Positions 41,552 through 49,907 of a stretch of 64,000 bases of DNA are shown piece after piece (within the stretch, counting starts at the first letter, position 1; the number at the start of each line of letters is the position of its first letter). Source of the stretch: Pacificoceanicola sp049803835 (GTDB lineage: Bacteria; Pseudomonadota; Alphaproteobacteria; Rhodobacterales; Rhodobacteraceae). Below the pieces are notes generated by a model. The model did not search any database and was not told the origin of the DNA. It saw only the letters and a list, made by a program, of their open reading frames with translations. The stretch is from assembly GCF_049803835.1 (NCBI RefSeq), contig NZ_JBNAGK010000003.1, forward strand, positions 124,001-188,000, in the 5' to 3' direction. The position numbers and the translations under genes are program-made.

Positions 41552-41976
41552 TGGCGGAAATGCTCCAGTCTGCCGTCTTTCATGATGATGGCGTCTATCA
41601 TAGCCCAATAGGTGGCGGCAAAGGGGGTGTCGAGAAGATCGGCGCGGTCCAGCGGTGTGAACCCGGTGATCCCGGCGCGTTCTTCGGACGACCAATCGTC
41701 GAGGCCAAGGCCGGTGTCGCGCCAATACGAGCGGATCGCCCATCTTTGGTCGGGCGTCCCAGCCTCGGACCAGTCCCCGACATAGACCGTGAACAGCGGT
41801 GGGTGGTCCTCGCCGCGCGGGTCGGACCAACGCACGCTGAAGAAGCCGAGCCATTCCTCGCCGGACTGCAGATCACCGGTTGCCTGAAGCGTTTCGGCTC
41901 GGCAGCAGTCGCACTGCGTTCTCTCGACCGGGCCGGTCTCTTCGACGGAGATGTCTTCCCAGCGCACCTCCGTCAC
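41548..41976 (-). CDS. CxCC-motif protein in his operon (paralogue 1)
   Basis: A 142-residue protein of unknown function. Near the N-terminus is TQCDCCRAETLQATGDL, later PPLFTVYVGDWSEAGTPDQR, and FTPLDRADLLDTPFAATYWA. The CxCC segment suggests metal or disulfide chemistry. It is clearly homologous to the next gene (shared GDW, RW, FTPL and RADLL/RAQIL blocks). Start and stop overlap neighbours on both sides (ATGA at each), so it is expressed with hisF and hisE. I do not recognise a family. Confidence 0.75.
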   Translation of the reverse strand: MTEVRWEDISVEETGPVERTQCDCCRAETLQATGDLQSGEEWLGFFSVRWSDPRGEDHPPLFTVYVGDWSEAGTPDQRWAIRSYWRDTGLGLDDWSSEERAGITGFTPLDRADLLDTPFAATYWAMIDAIIMKDGRLEHFRQ

Positions 41977-42392
41977 AGCCGGCTGTCCCGGGTCAGGATA
42001 CGATCCGTCAGGGTCCAGATCTGCGCCTCCATCGGCGTGCCGAGGATCTGGGCCCGGTTGAGCGGGGTAAAGACCGGGGCGGCCTCGCGCTGATCCTTCT
42101 CGGACCAGTCGCGGATCTGCGGGCCGTCGCGGTCGATCCCCATGCAGATGCCCCAGCGTTCGCCGGGCGTGGCGTCCTGCGACCAGTCCCCGATGTAGAG
42201 CCGCAGAAGCGGCAGGTGATCCGGCGCGTCATGGGTGACGGCGACGGTGTACCAGCCGGCGGAAAGCTGGCCCACGTCGAGATAGCCGGTCACGGCGGTC
42301 ACGGGCTTGCCGCAGCAGTTGCACACGCCTTGTTCGGCCTCGCCCTCCCGCACCACGACATTGCTGCCGTCGGAGGTGCCCTGCGCGGTCAC
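41973..42392 (-). CDS. CxCC-motif protein in his operon (paralogue 2)
   Basis: A 139-residue paralogue of the preceding gene: GVCNCCGKPVTAVTGYLDVG, LPLLRLYIGDWSQDATPGER, VFTPLNRAQILGTPMEAQIW. The shared order and spacing indicate tandem duplication inside the his operon. Its stop overlaps the start of paralogue 1 and its start overlaps hisF's stop. Both copies are absent from the classical histidine pathway, so a role in regulating or shielding HisF/HisE products is only a guess. Confidence 0.75.
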   Translation of the reverse strand: MTAQGTSDGSNVVVREGEAEQGVCNCCGKPVTAVTGYLDVGQLSAGWYTVAVTHDAPDHLPLLRLYIGDWSQDATPGERWGICMGIDRDGPQIRDWSEKDQREAAPVFTPLNRAQILGTPMEAQIWTLTDRILTRDSRL

Positions 42393-43147
42393 AGGCGGAC
42401 GGGCACGCCGGCGGCGGCCATATGCGCCTTGGCCTCAGCGATGGTAAAGGTGCCGAAGTGGAAGATCGAGGCGGCGAGCACGGCGGAGGCGTGGCCTTCG
42501 GTGACGCCCTCGACAAGGTGATCGAGCGTGCCGACGCCGCCGGAGGCGATGACCGGCACATTCACCGCATCGGCGATGGCGCGGGTCAGGGGCAGGTTGA
42601 AGCCGGATTTGGTGCCGTCGCGGTCCATGGAGGTCAGCAGGATCTCTCCCGCGCCCTTCGCGGCGATCATCACGGCGAATTCCACCGCGTCGATGCCGGT
42701 GGGCTTGCGCCCGCCATGGGTGAAGATTTCCCACTTGCCGGGGGCGACGGTCTTGGCGTCAATGGCGCAGACGATGCATTGCGAGCCGAAGTGGTCGGCG
42801 GCCTCGGCCACCACGTCAGGGTTCGCAACGGCGGCGGAGTTGAACGAGACCTTGTCGGCTCCGGCCAGCAGCAGCGCGCGCACGTCCGCCACGGTCCGTA
42901 CGCCGCCGCCGACGGTCAGCGGGATGAAGCACTGCTCTGCGGTACGGGTGACCACGTCGAACATGGTGCCGCGGTTCTCGTGCGTGGCGTGGATGTCGAG
43001 GAAACAGATCTCGTCCGCCCCGGCGGCGTCATAGGCGCGGGCGGCGTCCACCGGATCACCGGCGTCGCGCAGGTCGACGAAGTTCACGCCCTTGACCACG
43101 CGGCCATCGGCGACATCGAGACAGGGGATGATGCGGGTTTTCAACAT
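42389..43147 (-). CDS. hisF: Imidazole glycerol phosphate synthase cyclase subunit HisF
   Basis: A 252-residue TIM barrel, the cyclase that with HisH makes imidazole-glycerol phosphate. Catalytic Asp residues lie in IIPCLDVADGRVVKGV and CIVCAIDAKTV; phosphate loops are VGGGVRT and ASGGVGTLDHL. Full length. Stop overlaps the downstream paralogue. HisH is further upstream beyond a scaffold gap and hisA, so the classical pairing hisH-hisA-hisF is kept in order. Confidence 0.98.
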   Translation of the reverse strand: MLKTRIIPCLDVADGRVVKGVNFVDLRDAGDPVDAARAYDAAGADEICFLDIHATHENRGTMFDVVTRTAEQCFIPLTVGGGVRTVADVRALLLAGADKVSFNSAAVANPDVVAEAADHFGSQCIVCAIDAKTVAPGKWEIFTHGGRKPTGIDAVEFAVMIAAKGAGEILLTSMDRDGTKSGFNLPLTRAIADAVNVPVIASGGVGTLDHLVEGVTEGHASAVLAASIFHFGTFTIAEAKAHMAAAGVPVRL

Positions 43148-43219
43148 AGGCCGGAGGTAGCGCGAAAGCGGGGGCGAAGGAAAGCCTCCAGTGTGTCCGA
43201 TTCGCGCTTTTGTCGGGCC

Positions 43220-43651
43220 TCAGCCCTGCAGCCGTCGCAGGGCGTTGCGGGAGATCAGGATGTGGAACGGCATGACCAGCGTCAGGTAGGCCCGGCCGAG
43301 GCGGCTGTGCGGCCGCACCCATGTGGCCATATGGATCATCTCGCCCTCGCGGGCGAACCCGATGCGGAAGTCGAGGTGCCGGTCGTCGATGCCGAGGTTG
43401 ATCTCGTCGACGCTGTCGTAGGTTATGGGAAAGAGGCTGTCATGGCCGCCGGTCTTGAGGCCAAGCGGGGCAACCAGCCGGTTGCGCAGCCTCAGCAGCA
43501 GGTTCGCCCAGAGCGGCAGGGTCAGGCTCCGGCGCAGTGCCTCATGCAGAGGCAGGTCGGAGCGCACGGCATAGCCGTCGACGAAGTCGCCGGGGTGGGC
43601 GTGGCTCATGAGGTTGGCGGTTTCGGGAAAGGGTGTCCGGAGGACAGTCAT
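43220..43651 (-). CDS. DUF2867 domain protein
   Basis: A 143-residue protein with the DUF2867 marks DFVDGYAVRSDLPLHEALR and YDSVDEINLGIDDRHLDFRI and a terminal AYLTLVMPFHILISRNALRRL. Family function is unknown. It belongs to the minus-strand his region, about 70 bases upstream of hisF, and is bounded on its 5' side by the poly-G scaffold gap. ATG 43651 gives MTVLRTPF. Confidence 0.8.
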   Translation of the reverse strand: MTVLRTPFPETANLMSHAHPGDFVDGYAVRSDLPLHEALRRSLTLPLWANLLLRLRNRLVAPLGLKTGGHDSLFPITYDSVDEINLGIDDRHLDFRIGFAREGEMIHMATWVRPHSRLGRAYLTLVMPFHILISRNALRRLQG

Positions 43652-43841
43652 GGCAAGCGTCTCGGCGCGTGGATCGGAAGCACAGGGGACGCCCGAAACC
43701 GGCGCAAGGCAAGTGCGCGGTTGTCGCAGCCCGGCTGATGTCACGCGGCTGTGCGCGGCGCGCTGGTGTCAGGTCGGGCAATGACCGGATTGCGCGGGGC
43801 ACTCGTGGCTGACGGGCGCAGTTTTCGGTTGGTCTGGCATG

Positions 43842-44014
<173 letters not shown>

Positions 44015-44055
44015 GCGACGGGCCGAAGGCCCGGCGCAATGCCTGCCGGATCTTG

Positions 44056-44778
44056 TCAGCCGCGCAGCAGCTTGACCGCCTCTTTCAGGTCCAGCGCCCC
44101 GTCATAGAGCGCGCGCCCCGAAATCGCGCCGTTGAGCGAGGCGCCGCAATCGCGCAGCGCCTTGAGATCCTTCAGCGACGACACCCCGCCGGAGGCGATC
44201 ACCGGGATCGTCACAGCCCGCGCCAGCGCCGCCGTTGCCTCGACATTCGGGCCCTGCATTGCGCCATCGCGGTTGATGTCGGTGTAGATGATCGCGGCAA
44301 CGCCCGCATCCTCGTAGCTCTTGGCAAGCTCCACCGCGTCCACGTCCGTGACCTCGGCCCAGCCCTTGGTCGCGACACGTCCGCCCTTCGCGTCGATGCC
44401 CACGGCGATCTGCCCCGGGAAGGCCGCTGCCGCCTCGCGCACCAGTGCCGGGTTCTCTACTGCCACGGTGCCCAGGATCACACGGGCGAGTCCCTTTTCC
44501 AGCCACGCCTCGATGGTCTTCATGTCACGGATGCCGCCGCCGAGTTGCGCCGGGGTGTTGGTCTGTGCCAGGATCGCCTCGACCGCCGCGCCGTTCACCG
44601 GCTCGCCCGCGAAAGCCCCGTTCAGGTCGACGAGGTGCAACCATTCGCAGCCCGCCGCCACGAACTCCAGCGCCTGCGCGGCGGGGTCGTCGTTGAATAC
44701 GGTGGCCTTGTCCATGTCGCCGCGCAGCAGGCGCACGGCCTTGCCATCCTTGAGGTCGATCGCGGGATAAAGGATCAT
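44056..44778 (-). CDS. hisA: Phosphoribosylformimino-5-aminoimidazole carboxamide ribotide isomerase
   Basis: A 240-residue TIM barrel for the fourth step of histidine biosynthesis. Catalytic Asp lies in LYPAIDLKDGKAVRL, and the second in YTDINRDGAMQG; phosphate-binding loops are LGGGIRD and ASGGVSSL. Full length. ATG 44778 begins MILYPAID; longer starts overlap upstream DNA and are not used. The C-terminus is next to the scaffold gap but the stop is intact. Confidence 0.97.
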   Translation of the reverse strand: MILYPAIDLKDGKAVRLLRGDMDKATVFNDDPAAQALEFVAAGCEWLHLVDLNGAFAGEPVNGAAVEAILAQTNTPAQLGGGIRDMKTIEAWLEKGLARVILGTVAVENPALVREAAAAFPGQIAVGIDAKGGRVATKGWAEVTDVDAVELAKSYEDAGVAAIIYTDINRDGAMQGPNVEATAALARAVTIPVIASGGVSSLKDLKALRDCGASLNGAISGRALYDGALDLKEAVKLLRG

Positions 44779-44952
44779 GTCTCTTGTCCTTTTTACGGGG
44801 CTTTTCCTGCCCCTTATTCTGACGTTGCGGCAGGTGCAACCTCGGATGCTGCGCTGCGTCGTCACGTCATGACGCACCCCGTCGTTACGTCAGGCTTGAT
44901 TGCGCCCGCGCCGCCGCGTCAAGCTGCCGCAACAGTCGAGGAGGAGAGACTC

Positions 44953-45336
44953 ATGACACGTGTACTGATGGCCGCAGCGCTGGCCCTGCTGGCAGGCGCC
45001 GCCGCCGCCGATCCGGCGGAAGGCGTCTGGAAGACCGAAGTGGATGACGGCAGCTATGCCCACATCACCATTGCCCCCTGCGGTCCCAATTTCTGCGGCG
45101 TGATCAGCCGCACCTTCAACGCCTCCGGCGAATACGCCTCGCCGAACAAGGGCAAGCAGCTGGTGCGCGACATGGCTCCGCAGGGCGGCGGCGCCTACGC
45201 GGGCAGCGTCTGGCGTCCGTCGAACAACAAGGTCTACATCGGCAAGATGCAGGTCAACGGCAATTCGTTGAAGCTCAAGGGCTGCGTGGCCGGCGGGTTG
45301 CTCTGCTCCAGCCAGACCTGGACTCGCGTGCAGTGA
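44953..45336 (+). CDS. DUF2147 secreted protein
   Basis: A 127-residue protein with signal peptide (TRVLMAAALALLAGAAAA) and the DUF2147 domain: PAEGVWKTEVDDGSYAHITI, CGPNFCGVISRTFN, NKVYIGKMQVNGNSLKLKGC and SQTWTRV at the end. The domain is a small beta-barrel of unknown role, probably periplasmic. It lies between hisA and hisH but on the opposite strand. AGGAGAG precedes its ATG. Confidence 0.9.
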   Translation: MTRVLMAAALALLAGAAAADPAEGVWKTEVDDGSYAHITIAPCGPNFCGVISRTFNASGEYASPNKGKQLVRDMAPQGGGAYAGSVWRPSNNKVYIGKMQVNGNSLKLKGCVAGGLLCSSQTWTRVQ

Positions 45337-45376
45337 TCGCGTCGGTCGGCCGGGCAGGGCGCCCGGCCTTCCGCGT

Positions 45377-46012
45377 TCAGGGCCGCCACTGCAGGAAGTT
45401 GGCGATCATCCGCAGGCCGGTGGCCGCGCTTTTCTCCGGGTGAAACTGCAGGCCGATGACATTGTCCCGCCCGACGATGCCGGTGACGTCGCCGCCGTAA
45501 TCCACGAAGGCGATGCGCTGCGACAGATCGGCCATGCGCATCTGGTAGGAATGCACGAAATAGGCGTGATCGCCGGTCTCCAGACCGGCGAGAACCGGGT
45601 GCGGACGCACGATCTGCAGATCGTTCCAGCCCATGTGCGGCACCTTCAACGCCGGATCGTTCGGGGTGATGTGCATCACCTCGCCGTCGATCCACCCGAG
45701 CCCCTCGGTCTCCTCGTACTCGTGCCCCTTGCGGGCCATCAGCTGCATGCCGACGCAGATCCCGAGAAAGGGCCGCCCGCGGCCCTCCACGGCCTCGACC
45801 ATGGCGTCGAAACAGCCCGATGCCCGCAGCGCTTTCGCGCAGGCCGGGAAAGCCCCGTCTCCGGGCAGCACGATGTGATCGGCTTTGGAGACCACATCGG
45901 GGTCGGTGGTCACCACGACCTCCGAGCCGCCGCCCTCGCGGGCCATCTTCTGGAACGCCTTCTCGGCGGAATGCAGGTTGCCGCTCTCATAGTCGATGAT
46001 CGCCGTCAGCAT
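45377..46012 (-). CDS. hisH: Imidazole glycerol phosphate synthase glutaminase subunit HisH
   Basis: A 211-residue class I glutamine amidotransferase that supplies ammonia to HisF. The nucleophile elbow is FLGICVGMQLMA; the catalytic His and Glu lie in IGLQFHPEKSAAT. Full length. ATG 46012 begins MLTAIIDYESGN. It follows hisB by 80 bases that contain the dispersed-repeat-like element at 46030-46080. Confidence 0.97.
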   Translation of the reverse strand: MLTAIIDYESGNLHSAEKAFQKMAREGGGSEVVVTTDPDVVSKADHIVLPGDGAFPACAKALRASGCFDAMVEAVEGRGRPFLGICVGMQLMARKGHEYEETEGLGWIDGEVMHITPNDPALKVPHMGWNDLQIVRPHPVLAGLETGDHAYFVHSYQMRMADLSQRIAFVDYGGDVTGIVGRDNVIGLQFHPEKSAATGLRMIANFLQWRP

Positions 46013-46029
46013 GGCACGACCGCTCCGTT

Positions 46030-46080
46030 TCCAATTGCTTCAAATATCCCGGGGAGTCCGAGGGGCGGCGCCCCTCGGTC
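46030..46080 (-). repeat. Degenerate dispersed repeat between hisH and hisB
   Basis: TTCAAATATCCCGGGG followed by a GAGGGGCGGCGCCCCTC hairpin. The core is weakly conserved but the order (AAATA, CGGGG, hairpin) matches other copies. Confidence 0.45.
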
Positions 46081-46092
46081 CCGCAGGATGTC

Positions 46093-46680
46093 TCAGAGCG
46101 CGCCCTTGGTGGAGGGCAGCTTGTCCGCCACACGCGGATCCGGCTCCACCGCCATGCGCAGCGCCCGGGCGACGGCCTTGAACGCCGCTTCGGCGATGTG
46201 GTGGCTGTTGATGCCATGCAGGCGGTCGATGTGCAGCGTGATGCCGCCGTGGGTGCTCAGCGCCTGGAAAAACTCGCGCACCAGTTCGGTGTCGAAGGTG
46301 CCGATCTTCTGGGTCGGGAAATCGACAGCCCAGACCAGGAACGGCCGGTTCGACAGGTCGAGCGCGGCGCGGACCTGCGTGTCATCCATCGGCAGGTGGC
46401 ATTCGCCGTAGCGGCGGATGCCGGTCTTGTCGCCAAGCGCCTTGACCAGGGCCTGCCCGATGGCGATGCCGGTATCTTCCACCGTGTGGTGATCGTCGAT
46501 GTGCAGATCGCCCTGCGCCCGGATCGTCATGTCGATGAGCGAGTGGCGCGAGAGCTGGTCGAGCATATGATCGAAGAACCCGACGCCGGTCTTGTTGTCA
46601 TAGACCCCGGTGCCGTCGAGATCGAGGGTCACCTCGATGGACGTCTCGGTGGTCTTGCGGCTGACGGTGGCGGTGCGCAT
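46093..46680 (-). CDS. hisB: Imidazoleglycerol-phosphate dehydratase
   Basis: A 195-residue monofunctional dehydratase for the sixth pathway step. The His-rich metal sites are GFFDHMLDQLSRHS, HIDDHHTVEDTGI, GECHLPMD and GINSHHIAEAAFKA. The usual length for the stand-alone enzyme. It is the first gene of the minus-strand his region and begins 113 bases from the tRNA-Gly pair. Confidence 0.98.
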   Translation of the reverse strand: MRTATVSRKTTETSIEVTLDLDGTGVYDNKTGVGFFDHMLDQLSRHSLIDMTIRAQGDLHIDDHHTVEDTGIAIGQALVKALGDKTGIRRYGECHLPMDDTQVRAALDLSNRPFLVWAVDFPTQKIGTFDTELVREFFQALSTHGGITLHIDRLHGINSHHIAEAAFKAVARALRMAVEPDPRVADKLPSTKGAL

Positions 46681-46793
46681 CGGCGATCTCCCTGGCTTTC
46701 GCGGGCCTTATAGGCGCGCAGGACCAGGGGGGGAAGAGGGCGCGAACCGGAGTGTCGCGTCCTGTTGCCGTGTCGTCGTGGGTGGGAGGAAAA

Positions 46794-46868
46794 TGGAGCG
46801 GGCGAGGCGATTCGAACGCCCGACCCTAACCTTGGCAAGGTTATGCTCTACCCCTGAGCTACGCCCGC
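46794..46868 (-). tRNA. tRNA-Gly (GCC), copy 1
   Basis: A 75-base tRNA on the minus strand, with 3' CCA encoded (TGG at 46794-46796 on the plus strand). Anticodon loop TTGCCAA gives GCC. The T-arm GGGCG-TTCGAAT-CGCCT and acceptor GCGGGCG...CGCCCGC are standard. Confidence 0.97.
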
Positions 46869-46937
46869 AAACCATTTTCATCGGATCGTTTCGGCGTTTC
46901 CGCTGGGTGGCGGCGCATCCCGAAACCGATCCCTAAC

Positions 46938-47012
46938 TGGAGCGGGCGAGGCGATTCGAACGCCCGACCCTAACCTTGGCAAGGTTATGCTCTACCCCTG
47001 AGCTACGCCCGC
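46938..47012 (-). tRNA. tRNA-Gly (GCC), copy 2
   Basis: Identical in sequence to copy 1, with encoded CCA, 69 bases further along (promoter-proximal on the minus strand). The two are probably transcribed together. Confidence 0.97.
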
Positions 47013-47106
47013 GTACCAGTTGGTGACGGCGGATTTAGCCTTGGGGACGGATGGGTGCAAGAGGGAATTTCGGGTTTTGGCGGAAATTTTCCGGGCCGGG
47101 CGGGCG

Positions 47107-47153
47107 CCGAAGTCCTTGAAGGACTTCGGTCCGATTTCCTGCGAGGAAATCGG
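47107..47153. repeat. Tandem hairpin pair
   Basis: CCGAAGTCC...GGACTTCGG (47107-47129) followed by CCGATTTCCT...AGGAAATCGG. A similar pair sharing the CCGATTTC...GAAATCGG hairpin occurs at 61671-61718. Confidence 0.6.
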
Positions 47154-47290
47154 GGTTGCGCCAGGGGGAGGGGTATTGCAAACGCCGCGGGCTTCAGGGG
47201 CAAGAGCCCCACGGGGACGGGCGTCGACAGTTTTGCGGGCGAAATTGTGACTCCGCTCTGTGTTCGAAAAAGTCGGGGCTTTTTCGACGG

Positions 47291-47323
47291 AAAAAAGGGC
47301 GGATACCTTGCGGTACCCGCCCT
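47291..47323 (-). terminator. Intrinsic terminator of the phasin gene
   Basis: On the minus strand GGGCGGGTACC and GGTATCCGCCC form a stem around GCAA, followed by six T. Confidence 0.85.
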
Positions 47324-47402
47324 AGGATATTGCGCCAAAAATGGGAGGAGAAGGCGCAAATCCTGGTATCGCTCCCGGGGAGGAGAGGGAGCGATGTCTT
47401 GT

Positions 47403-47852
47403 TTACTTCGCTGCTGCGGTGGCCTTCTTGGCGGTCGCGGTCAGCTCGTCGGTGGCTTTCTTGACAGCGGCGGTGGCGTCTTCGGAGAAGTCCTTGCCTG
47501 CGGCCATCATCAGCTCGACGGTGTCCATCTGGACCTTCTTCGCAATCTCGGCGAAGGCGGCCATGTTCTCGGCGGCCACTTCAGCCTGTGCGGAGGCGAA
47601 GTCGGTCATCGACTTGGCGTAGTCTGCCGGCTCTGCCTTGGCTTTGGACATCTCGGCCATCTTGGCGAGGGTGTCCTTGGTCCACTTGGCGGAAATCTCG
47701 GTCGACTTCTCGGCGGCTTCCAGAGCCACGGCGGAGAGCTTCTCGCTCATCGTCGCGGTGGTCTTGAAGGCGTCTTCCATCGCTTTGGTGTCAACCGGGA
47801 AGGAGCCCATCATGTCCTTGAACATGCCGGTGAAATCTTGTGCTTTGGCCAT
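47403..47852 (-). CDS. Phasin family protein
   Basis: A 149-residue, almost wholly helical, Lys/Ala-rich protein typical of phasins: AKAQDFTGMFKDMMGSFPVD at the start, then AAEKSTEISAKWTKDTLAKM and AAENMAAFAEIAKK, ending in an Ala/Lys tail. Phasins coat polyhydroxyalkanoate granules and control their size. ATG 47852 is spaced nine bases from AGAGG. It lies just downstream of phaC on the same strand, with its own terminator, and is presumably highly expressed. Confidence 0.9.
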   Translation of the reverse strand: MAKAQDFTGMFKDMMGSFPVDTKAMEDAFKTTATMSEKLSAVALEAAEKSTEISAKWTKDTLAKMAEMSKAKAEPADYAKSMTDFASAQAEVAAENMAAFAEIAKKVQMDTVELMMAAGKDFSEDATAAVKKATDELTATAKKATAAAK

Positions 47853-47983
47853 TGTATTCATCCTCTAGTCTACAGCGAGGGCCCACCCCTCTGTTCTGCT
47901 GTTGAAGAGAATATGCATTCTGCGGTGCGGCATTTCAAGGGTTTTTTGCTGCACCGCAGAAAAATCTGCCAAGCACTTGATAT

Positions 47984-49786
47984 TCAGCGGTTTTGGTCGC
48001 GCGCCTTGATCGCCACATAGGTGCCGGGTGCCGGGCACAGGCTCTTATAAGGCGAATCGCCGGGGGTTCGGGCGGGCACTTTCTTGCCCGAGCGCTTGCG
48101 CAGCCAGCCCTCCCAATGCGGCCACCAGGAGCCTTCGTGCTTGTCCGCCCCGGCCTTCCAGTCGTCGAAGGACAGCGACAGGTCGTCGTTCAGGTAATGG
48201 CCGTATTTCACCCGCGACGGCGGGTTCACGATGCCCGCAATATGACCCGACTCGCCGAGCACGAAGGCTTTCGACTTCGAGCCCATCATCTGCACGCCCC
48301 GATAGACATCGCGAGCGGCGGCGATGTGGTCGGTCTCGGTCGCGATGGACATCAGCGGCACGTCGACATCCTTGACCGACAGGGTTTCGCCGAACAGCGA
48401 GAAGGTGCCTTCCGCGAACTCGTTGCGCTGGCACAGGCCGCGCAGGTACTGCTTGAACATCTTGCCCGGCAAGTTGGCGCCGTCGCCGTTCCAGTACAGC
48501 AGGTCGAAGGCCGGCGGGGTCTCGCCCATCATGTAATGCCGGATCGCCGGCCCGTAGATCAGGTCGTTAGAGCGCAGGTACGAAAAGGTGCGGGCCATGA
48601 TGAAGGACGGCAGGATGCCTTCCTGGTCGATCTCCTGTTCGATCCCGGCGGCGAAGTCCTCCTGCAGAAAGGGCGTGAACTCGCCCTGATCGGAGAAGTC
48701 GGTCAGGGCAGTGAAGAATGTGGCGGATTTCACCGACTTGTCGCCGCGCTTCTTCAGCAGCGACAGCACGAGCGACAGGGTCGTGCCGGCGATGCAGTAG
48801 CCCACGGCGTTGATCCGGTCGGTCTCGCAGACGTCCTTTACCACCTCCATCGCCTTGAGGTAGCCTTCCTCGATGTATTCCTCGAGCCCGATGTCGGCGT
48901 AGGTCGCATCGGGGTTGATCCAGCTGACAACGAAAAGGGTGTACCCCTGATCGACGACCCAGCGGATCAGGCTGTTCTGTGGTTTCAGGTCGAGGATATA
49001 GAACTTGTTGATCCAGGGCGGGAAGAGCACCACCGGGGTCTCGTGCACCTGATCCGTGGTGGGGCTGTACTGGATCAACTCCATCATGCGGTTGCGGTAG
49101 ATCACCTCGCCCTGCGCCGTGGCGATGTTCTCGCCGACGGAAAAGGCGCTCTCGTCCGCAAGCCGCACCAGCATCTCGCCATTGTTGGCTTCCAGATCGG
49201 CGACAAGGTTCTCCAGCCCGCGCACCAGGCTCTCGCCCTCGGTCTCCACCGCCTTCATCAGGGCGTCCGGGTTGGTGGCCAGGAAATTCGTGGGGGCGAA
49301 CATGTCGGTGATCTGCTGCGCGAAATAGGCCAGGCGGCGCTTCTCCTTCGGGTCCATGCCGTCAAGGTCGGCAATGCCCTCGCGGATCGCCTCGGCATTG
49401 ATCAGGTACTGCTGCTTGACGAAGTTGAAGTAGGGGTGGCTGTCCCACAGCGGATTCTTGAAACGGTTGTCCTTCGGGCCGGGATCGTCGGGCGCCTTGA
49501 GCTGCCCCTTGGCCAGCGTCTGTTGCGCTTCGACAAAATGCGTGAGCGTCTTGCCCCAATACTGCACCTGGTTCTCCAGAACCTTCGCCGGGTTCTGCAG
49601 CCACTCCTGCCAATAGGCCTGCGCAGCCTTGGCATACAGCTCGTTTTCCGGTCCGTTCAGCGCCTGGGGAGTCGGCTTCCGGCGGGAGATCGCGGCCAGG
49701 AGGCGCTGCTGCAGCTCCTCGACCCGGGCGAGATTGGCCTCGAGCCGCTCACGATTTTCGCCTGCGACTTCTGTGTTCGTTGCCAT
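47984..49786 (-). CDS. phaC: Class I poly(3-hydroxyalkanoate) synthase
   Basis: A 600-residue class I synthase that polymerises hydroxyacyl-CoA on granule surfaces. The catalytic cysteine is C331 in VGYCIAGTTL, the modified lipase box. Other marks are NKFYILDLKPQNSLIRW, FVVSWINPD, DHIAAARDVYRG with the catalytic Asp, and GESGHIAGIVNPP with the His. N-terminal helices (ENRERLEANLARVEELQQRL) are typical. Divergent from phaZ 121 bases away. Confidence 0.98.
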   Translation of the reverse strand: MATNTEVAGENRERLEANLARVEELQQRLLAAISRRKPTPQALNGPENELYAKAAQAYWQEWLQNPAKVLENQVQYWGKTLTHFVEAQQTLAKGQLKAPDDPGPKDNRFKNPLWDSHPYFNFVKQQYLINAEAIREGIADLDGMDPKEKRRLAYFAQQITDMFAPTNFLATNPDALMKAVETEGESLVRGLENLVADLEANNGEMLVRLADESAFSVGENIATAQGEVIYRNRMMELIQYSPTTDQVHETPVVLFPPWINKFYILDLKPQNSLIRWVVDQGYTLFVVSWINPDATYADIGLEEYIEEGYLKAMEVVKDVCETDRINAVGYCIAGTTLSLVLSLLKKRGDKSVKSATFFTALTDFSDQGEFTPFLQEDFAAGIEQEIDQEGILPSFIMARTFSYLRSNDLIYGPAIRHYMMGETPPAFDLLYWNGDGANLPGKMFKQYLRGLCQRNEFAEGTFSLFGETLSVKDVDVPLMSIATETDHIAAARDVYRGVQMMGSKSKAFVLGESGHIAGIVNPPSRVKYGHYLNDDLSLSFDDWKAGADKHEGSWWPHWEGWLRKRSGKKVPARTPGDSPYKSLCPAPGTYVAIKARDQNR

Positions 49787-49907
49787 GTTAACGATTCCCC
49801 CCTATGGTCCGGGTTCAGGATAACGTCGCCTTTGACGGGAGGCAAAGCGGCGAAATGGCCCTATGCGACAGTGCGTTGCCAAAGGTCGGACAAACAGGAG
49901 TACCTCC

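Larger units (their letters stand above)
47013..47402. other. Intergenic region with tandem hairpins and the phasin terminator
   Basis: No gene seen. It carries tandem hairpins at 47107-47153, a terminator at 47291-47323 for the phasin gene, and a hairpin ATCGCTCCC/GGGAGCGAT at 47368-47395 directly behind the phasin stop. Long frames here have no ribosome sites. Confidence 0.5.

Noticed and set aside
47055..48020. Long plus-strand frame through the tRNA-phasin intergenic region
   Set aside because: It is antisense to the phasin gene, and runs through hairpins and a terminator, with no ribosome site.
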